Shown here: positions 58,172 to 64,000 of the stretch, piece by piece
How positions within the stretch are numbered: the stretch's first letter is position 1
Layout: the number at the start of each line of letters is the position of its first letter
From: Lota lota
Taxonomy: Eukaryota; Chordata; Actinopteri; Gadiformes; Lotidae
DNA: 64,000 bases
NCBI GenBank assembly: GCA_026745465.1
Contig: JACYXH010000216.1
Coordinates: 8,571,676 to 8,635,675 of the forward strand
Direction: 5' to 3'
Made by a program: the position numbers and the translations under genes
Notes under the pieces: generated by a model
Told to the model about the DNA's origin: nothing
The model's database searches: none
Seen by the model: only the letters and a program-made list of their open reading frames with translations

Positions 58172-60824
58172 GTAGGCTTGTTACTGTCCTGAATGTACCG
58201 TAGGTTAGAGGTTTAACGTCAAGTCACTGGTGACCAATCTGCCTCTGTCATAGAATACTGAGAAACACATATATTTTAACATGTAAGTGCCACTGGGTTT
58301 ACATTTAGATTATATATGCCTATGGAGAATATTAGTAGTTTATTTATTTACTTAAGCTTAACCACATTGTGAGGGTAGAATGATAGATTAATTCAGTAAC
58401 GCTTAACAGCGGGGGAGGGACTATTGACGTATGTATTGACATATTTTTTGGCCTTGATTTTCTGTGCTTATCCCACATGTGGGATAAATCAAGGTGGAAG
58501 AGATAGTGTTGGGTCATTAGCTTGCAAGGGATCTATCTGGCTTGGCTCAAAGATTAGTATACACTTGCATACAGCTGAATTTAGAAATAGAATTAAAGGT
58601 GAAATTAAGGTATTTACTTTAGAAATTATACCACTAGAGACCCAAGACCTCACACACAGAGCAACTTTAAATGGTGTGCCTATTCAAAGTGATTCCAAAA
58701 CTAGTCCACTCTTAATCATTTCCTAATAGTAAGGAACACACTCTCAAGAATATCAAATTTATTTGCTGTCTGTGACCATTGTCACAAATAGTCAACTTTG
58801 ACCTGCCTGTTTTGCAGTTAGCATCACACTGGTAGACTCAGGTAGCGGTGAACATGATTATGTTGCAGTTGGCTTCTAATTGGAAGGATTAGAGACAAAC
58901 AACCCCTTGGATGAAACATGACACCTGCGAGAGGCAAGAGCACATTTTGATATTCCCTAAGTAAACCACTTATGTCAATGTAAAGACACTTGATCTTTTC
59001 GTCTTAGCATACTCAACAAAGATTATTTCACTGTTTATTTTAATAACTAACTGATACATGGAAATATTCCTTTTATACAATGCCCTCTCCCATTATTTAC
59101 AGTTGCATGTTGTTTGAATGAAAGCTGCATGTTCAAAAATACACAAGCTAATGCCGGAACCAGTCTTGACCATTTGTTAGATCTTAATGCTACTTGGGAC
59201 ACTTTGATGATTGTTTGGTCAATGATTCCCTGAATTCAGCTCCAACTGAATCTTATCTTAAATCTCTAAAACGTCATTTCTCAACATTTGAGATAAACAC
59301 AACGTCGACAGTTCAGGTGTCCTCCCTGCTCTGACAACATGCTATTAGTATAATTAATACTCTAGGAGAAGCACAACAAGGTTCTGTATGGGGCTGACTA
59401 TCAGCGTGATAAGAGGCTGTCGCTGCTCCCTGGTTGTAAAGGCCACTGTGGCTGAAGGGGTGGCGGATCACACTGATGTGTTTAGGGTCTTTGTAATGGG
59501 TTTACGATGCACGTATCTGGTGGGTTTGTGGGAATATCTGTGGATGTGTGTGGGGATGATAGAGAGCTGTTATTTCCATACAATTGTATTGTACCCTAGG
59601 GTGGAGACGCTTCAGCGCTCTCCTCAAAATAGACCTGCCCGTAGTTTCCTGTCCAGTAACTTCCTGTCGGTTTGCCTGCGCATCATTAGTACTGAAAAAA
59701 AAAGAAGTGTGAGTTCACACCTGGAACAGTAATTGTTTATAAGGCTGAATGAGATTGTGTGTGTGTGTGTGTGTGTGTTTTTCTGTGGCTGTTTGTACTG
59801 TGCATTCATGTGTGTATACACATTGTATGGGACAGGGGAATTCTGATCACGCCTCTAGTAATCATCCATTACCTCCGTGACTGCTCTCTGCTTCTCTCTT
59901 TGTCTGTACCCCAGACAGTCCTGCCTTCTTCCTGGGGGCTCTCTCTCAGTCCAGGTGTATCGAGATATTGGATATTTTAGCAATCATACGGTTGGTGTGA
60001 AACAGGAATGAAAAGGGCGAGGCCATACGGAAAGCATGACGAATAATATCGGGTATGGAATCGTAAGATGGAACACATTTGTCTGTTGTTTTATATTTAT
60101 TTTATTTTTTCATTGTTGGCCTTTGGTCAGTTTTCCATCATCAACCGAAAACAGTCAAATATAGTCTGTGTGCAAAGTCTGATAACCTACTTTTGTGAAA
60201 TTCATCCATCTTTACCCACGTTGTTGGCCTGTGTTGAGCAGTGTGGTTTCACAGCACAGAGAGGGGAAAGTGAGCCGACACGGAGACTCCACTACTTGGT
60301 AAACATGTTTCCCTGGATGAGTAGCACAGTGCTAATTAGCCCTGGCAAGGCACCAGGTCACAGCGTCGGCAGAGGAGGCTGAGACGAGCTCAACCAGTAT
60401 CCTCTCAGCTCAATGTCTGCATGGAGTCGGTCACTCACTCTGTCACACACACACACACACACACACACATACGTGTACGCACGTACACACACGTGTACGC
60501 AAGTACACACACGACACACGCCCGCTCTTACACTCTCTCACTCACTCACTCACTCACTCAGTCACACAAACACACATACACACACACATAATTACAACAT
60601 TCATAATTTCTCACATATGAGACGGCATGCCTGATCTCTTTCTAACTCATAGTAAAAGAGTCCAAGTCTCACTGTGGAATCAGGGCGTGGGAATTGCCTT
60701 CATTGAACTTCAACAAGATCCAGAATAGTTAACTACTGTGTCAAGCTGTATTCTTTGCATGCATTTATGACGGCTTCATATAGCTTATATGCACTCCCAT
60801 GCCACTTAATTATGCAAAATCATA
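58172..60824. other. Downstream intron or intergenic DNA
   Basis: Mostly unremarkable AT-rich sequence. One candidate terminal exon of the TBC gene is 59915-60011. It follows the strong acceptor TTTGTCTGTACCCCAG, stays open in the required phase 2, and ends in TGA at 60009-60011. No homology supports it. A compound CA repeat fills about 60445-60595. Confidence 0.35.
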
Positions 60825-61307
60825 TTATGCAAATCTCCCCTTTACCACATCCCCATGTTGAATTGAGACTTGGGACTCTGGAGGTCGTGGGAATACACTG
60901 AATGAATTGTCGTGGTTATGGAACCAGATTGAGATGACGTGTGCTTTGTCAAATGTTGCATTATCTTGGCGGAAATAGCCATTGGATATGGGTTTGTGTA
61001 GACTGGCCATAAAAGGATACTCATGTTCAGAAACAGTAGCCAAAGGTAGGCTGTTATGTACCAATACAACAATGCTTAATGGGTTCTTCCATTCTTTTAT
61101 CATGCAGTTTTGGCAAGCCTGTTCCAACTGGAGCTTCAGTTTCCTGTTCTTAGCTAACAGGATTGGAACCCAGTGTGGTGTTCTGCTGCTGTAGCCCACC
61201 CACTTTAAATTGAACTTGTTTAGTTGTGCGTTGAGAGGTACTCGTACGTTGTAACGTGTGCTAACCGTCGCCCTCCTGTCAGCGTTGAGCAGTCTGACCC
61301 CTCTCAT
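60825..61307 (-). pseudogene. Broken Tc1-type transposase (Tc1/mariner)
   Basis: DNA-transposon relic read on the minus strand. LLNADRRATVSTRYN, MGYSSR-like VGYSSRTPHWVP and LAKNRKLKLQ match the Tc1 DNA-binding and linker region. YPFMASLH, NGYFRQDNATFDKAHVIS and WFHNHDNSFSVF match the part around the second catalytic Asp. The segment that should hold the first catalytic Asp (after EWKN) is deleted. The region of the third catalytic residue (PPESQVSIQH) has lost the normal acidic and NPIEH pattern. The frame is still open but cannot encode an active enzyme. Inverted terminal repeats were not found. Confidence 0.85.
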
Positions 61308-61560
61308 CTGAGCACTGCCATTGACAAGGTGTTCCCGCCCACCGAACTGGCATGCCCTGGATGTTTTTCATTTTTCACACCATTCTCTGTAGACTCCAGA
61401 GACTGTTGAGAATTCCCAGGAGATCGGCTCTTTCTGAGACACTCAAACCACCCTGTCTGGCACCAGTAATCATCCCACGGTCAAAGTCACTGAGATCACA
61501 TTACTTCCCCATTCTGATGTTTGTTCTGAACAACAGCTGAACCCCTTCACCATGTCTGTG
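61290..61560. repeat. Interspersed fish repeat adjoining the Tc1 relic
   Basis: Phrases such as CACCATTCTCTGTAGACTC, CCCAGGAGATCGGC, GGTCAAAGTCACTGAGATCA and CCCCATTCTGATGTTTG are ones I recall from a repeat common in fish genomes. I believe it to be a LINE 3' end but am not certain of the class. The open frames across it are not genes. Confidence 0.5.
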
Positions 61561-62257
61561 TGCTTGTATGCATTGAAATACTGCAACATGACTGAGTATG
61601 GTTTTGCATTAACCAGAAGGTGTAACTGGTTGTATGCATCATACATTTGTGTGGTAACCCTATTGGCTTTGAGTGCAGTGTCTGAAAGTCTGCCATTAGT
61701 CCTCCTCAAATTTAAGAAACAATTACACATTAACACATCACAATGTTTATGTTTAGGTTCGGGTTCTTCTCTTCATCAAACAGTACAACATGTAGCAACT
61801 ATGGGACAGCCTAAACCTATTGATAGGAGGACATTTCCAACATTTCAATTGGCTATAAAACTAAAAAGAACTAATTAATGCAATAACTAATGTAAGTGAT
61901 GTTATCTCATTTAGAGACCTACGCATGGGTAAGTGTCTGCATTGTGTTTGTGCATGTGTTTTCTGCGGCTTGTCACCTGATCCTCTGGCGTTGTGTGTTA
62001 CATGTTCAGTTAGTGTGGGAGCCACTCAACTCTCCTGTACTCACCTCTCTCCCCTCCCCCTGGGGAGGTGTGTGTGTGTGTGTCCCCACTCGTGACTGAC
62101 CAGATAATGGTTGATAACAGTGGGTGTATGATGATATATGTGTGTGTGGCACATCCTGTGTTTAATGTATCACAACATGAAATCCAGTTTTCACAAACAT
62201 GACTCGATCCATAAAAACGTAATCAATTAGTCACTATTAATTTAAACGCAGACGAAT

Positions 62258-62314
<57 letters not shown>

Positions 62315-62758
62315 CTGAGGTTAAAGAAATGGTAAGATGCAGGTGTAGGTTATGTAACGCAGAGTGACGACGACGTCATGGTTGAGTAATCACATACACC
62401 TTTAGTACAAGCTGTACTGAATCATCTCTTACAAAACAAACCAATGCGGACATTACAACAATCTCTGTGATAAATAGATGCTTAAACAGCATACATCTTC
62501 ACTAAACCTGGCTCTTCTGCACAATATTTTCAGAGGATTAATGCATGCATAATGGTACTGACTGTTACAATAGTATTATTGATTGTATTGTAAGAAATGC
62601 CATCCAAACGTGGAGGGACAACACATTGACAGTGCACTCATAAGATAAACAGACAATATCTGCATTACATACAGTAGCGCAAATATAACACTGTGCTCTG
62701 GGGGTTTAAACCAATTAATCGAGGACTGTAGCAGTTCAACAAGGACGGTAAGAAGTGT

Positions 62759-62814
<56 letters not shown>

Positions 62815-62898
62815 TGCTCGACACACGACACCACACTAATGTTAATCATTCATGACATAATTCCAGATTCCCCAGTGCAAGCCTGGCTGTTGTTGCAT

Positions 62899-62976
<78 letters not shown>

Positions 62977-64000
62977 GAATAAAGGACCACATTCTTCAGG
63001 TCACACGTGAATGGAGAAAACAAGAGTTACTCTGTGGTGTTTGTTTGATCAAAGGCACAGCCTCAAGCTTCTCAGGAAAAAAAAAGGAAAGTGAAAGAAC
63101 TCCTTGGTGTGTGTGTGTTGCACACGTGCACATTTAAGCGAGTATCAGCCATAAGCCTGAGAGATTTGAGGGGGGAAATATACTGTAATAGCATATGGGT
63201 ATTAATTGTTCAAACTCTGGCTGAACTTAAGTTGCCCTCAGGGATTTACACATAGTCACACTACACTTCACCCACTATGTCCAAACCATGTCCTGTTTGA
63301 TCTGCTAGAATTTCATACTGCACTTTTAACAGTTCAATCATATCCATTTCATGTACAAGATCGTCTGTTCTATTGTTTTTGTTTATTTTCTCCAGCCAGG
63401 CCAATTAGCATGTGGTCTGATTACTGTGCAGGAGTGGACAGTATCGAATGGCTTAATGCCGCCATTCATAATGACTTGTTAGACGTCAGGCCTTTCAGAA
63501 GTGAATTATGCACCTATGGCCAACGCCTCTGTGTGTGTGCCCTAAGCAAAGGAAGCAGGTAGATGGATGTAAGCTCATCATGAATGAGCCGCGCCCCTTT
63601 TTATTGTCTGAGGGGTTTAGTTGTCGAAAGGGCATACCTCAAGTCCAAGAAAAACAGCAGTGACTGATGAAGAAAAAGTAAAAATAGAAATGAGTCACGC
63701 AAAGAGGTGACTTGTTTTGGTTTCATGAATGCGGTAGCTAGAGGCTGAATGAGCGGGGTCTTCTTCTTCACCTGTGCGTATAGAAAAGGTCAAAGTTAAT
63801 GACGTCGCATGAGAGGCAGACTCTGTCAAAAAATCAAATGAATGTTCCCAAGGGGCCTCCCCTCTGTGTTATTGATTCTTCACAGAGCAGAGGTCCGCTC
63901 AGATCAAAAGGTCCGTATAGGTACAGGAATGTGGAAATCAATGGAGATGAAACGTAGATTTAAAAAATTGCACTCATTTATCTCTGTGATGTAAGACCAG
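61561..64000. other. Right-end sequence without identified genes
   Basis: No exon was recognised on either strand. Simple repeats are (CA)n at 62260-62312 and (GT)n at 62756-62813 and 62901-62974. Whether this is still intronic to the TBC gene is unknown. Confidence 0.5.
62260..62974. repeat. Cluster of three dinucleotide microsatellites
   Basis: (CA)n at 62260-62312, (GT)n at 62756-62813 and (GT)n at 62901-62974, each over 50 nt and nearly pure. Confidence 0.95.

Overview
The window reads as vertebrate nuclear DNA, almost certainly from a teleost fish. Genes are split into short exons with GT-AG introns and vertebrate gene families. The fossil mobile elements are a Tc1-type transposase and a Penelope-like retroelement with a GIY-YIG domain. 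Long uninterrupted (GT)n/(CA)n, (GA)n, (TGTC)n and (CCTCT)n tracts are exceptionally dense. There are no operons, CRISPR arrays or prokaryotic signals. Most open frames longer than 60 codons are low-complexity artefacts; the genes below were assembled by hand from exon homology, splice sites and reading phase.

Layout. (1) 1-12510, minus strand: 5' part of a synaptotagmin-3 gene (syt3). Four coding exons give 361 residues: cysteine-bearing N-terminus, membrane anchor, linker and a complete C2A domain. The C2B exons must lie left of the window. (2) About 12.5-23.4 kb: intergenic DNA with simple repeats, a minisatellite containing telomere-like CCCTAA (17630-18145), and directly after it a decayed Penelope-like element (18340-20030). 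(3) 23625-27857, plus strand: a complete eight-exon olfactomedin-like gene (olfml1, 407 residues), with a polyadenylation signal at 28046. (4) 28457 to at least 58171, plus strand: a large TBC-domain (Rab GTPase-activating) gene. I could phase fourteen exons, with the arginine and glutamine fingers intact and a basic Ser/Pro/Arg-rich tail. I could not assign an ortholog, and the 3' end was not found. (5) 58.2-64 kb: downstream intron or intergenic DNA with a broken Tc1-type transposase (60825-61307, minus), a neighbouring interspersed repeat and more (CA)n tracts.

The three genes are not an evident functional unit: a membrane-trafficking Ca2+ sensor, a secreted glycoprotein and a Rab regulator. 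No previously undescribed biological system is evident. The observations most worth a second look are sequence architectures around splice sites: a (GT)65 tract abutting an acceptor, a 19-copy array of acceptor-like motifs inside an intron, a 42-bp palindrome beside an acceptor, a likely GC-AG intron, a terminal exon open in two frames whose choice depends on a 128-nt cassette, and a near-perfect hairpin just upstream of olfml1.
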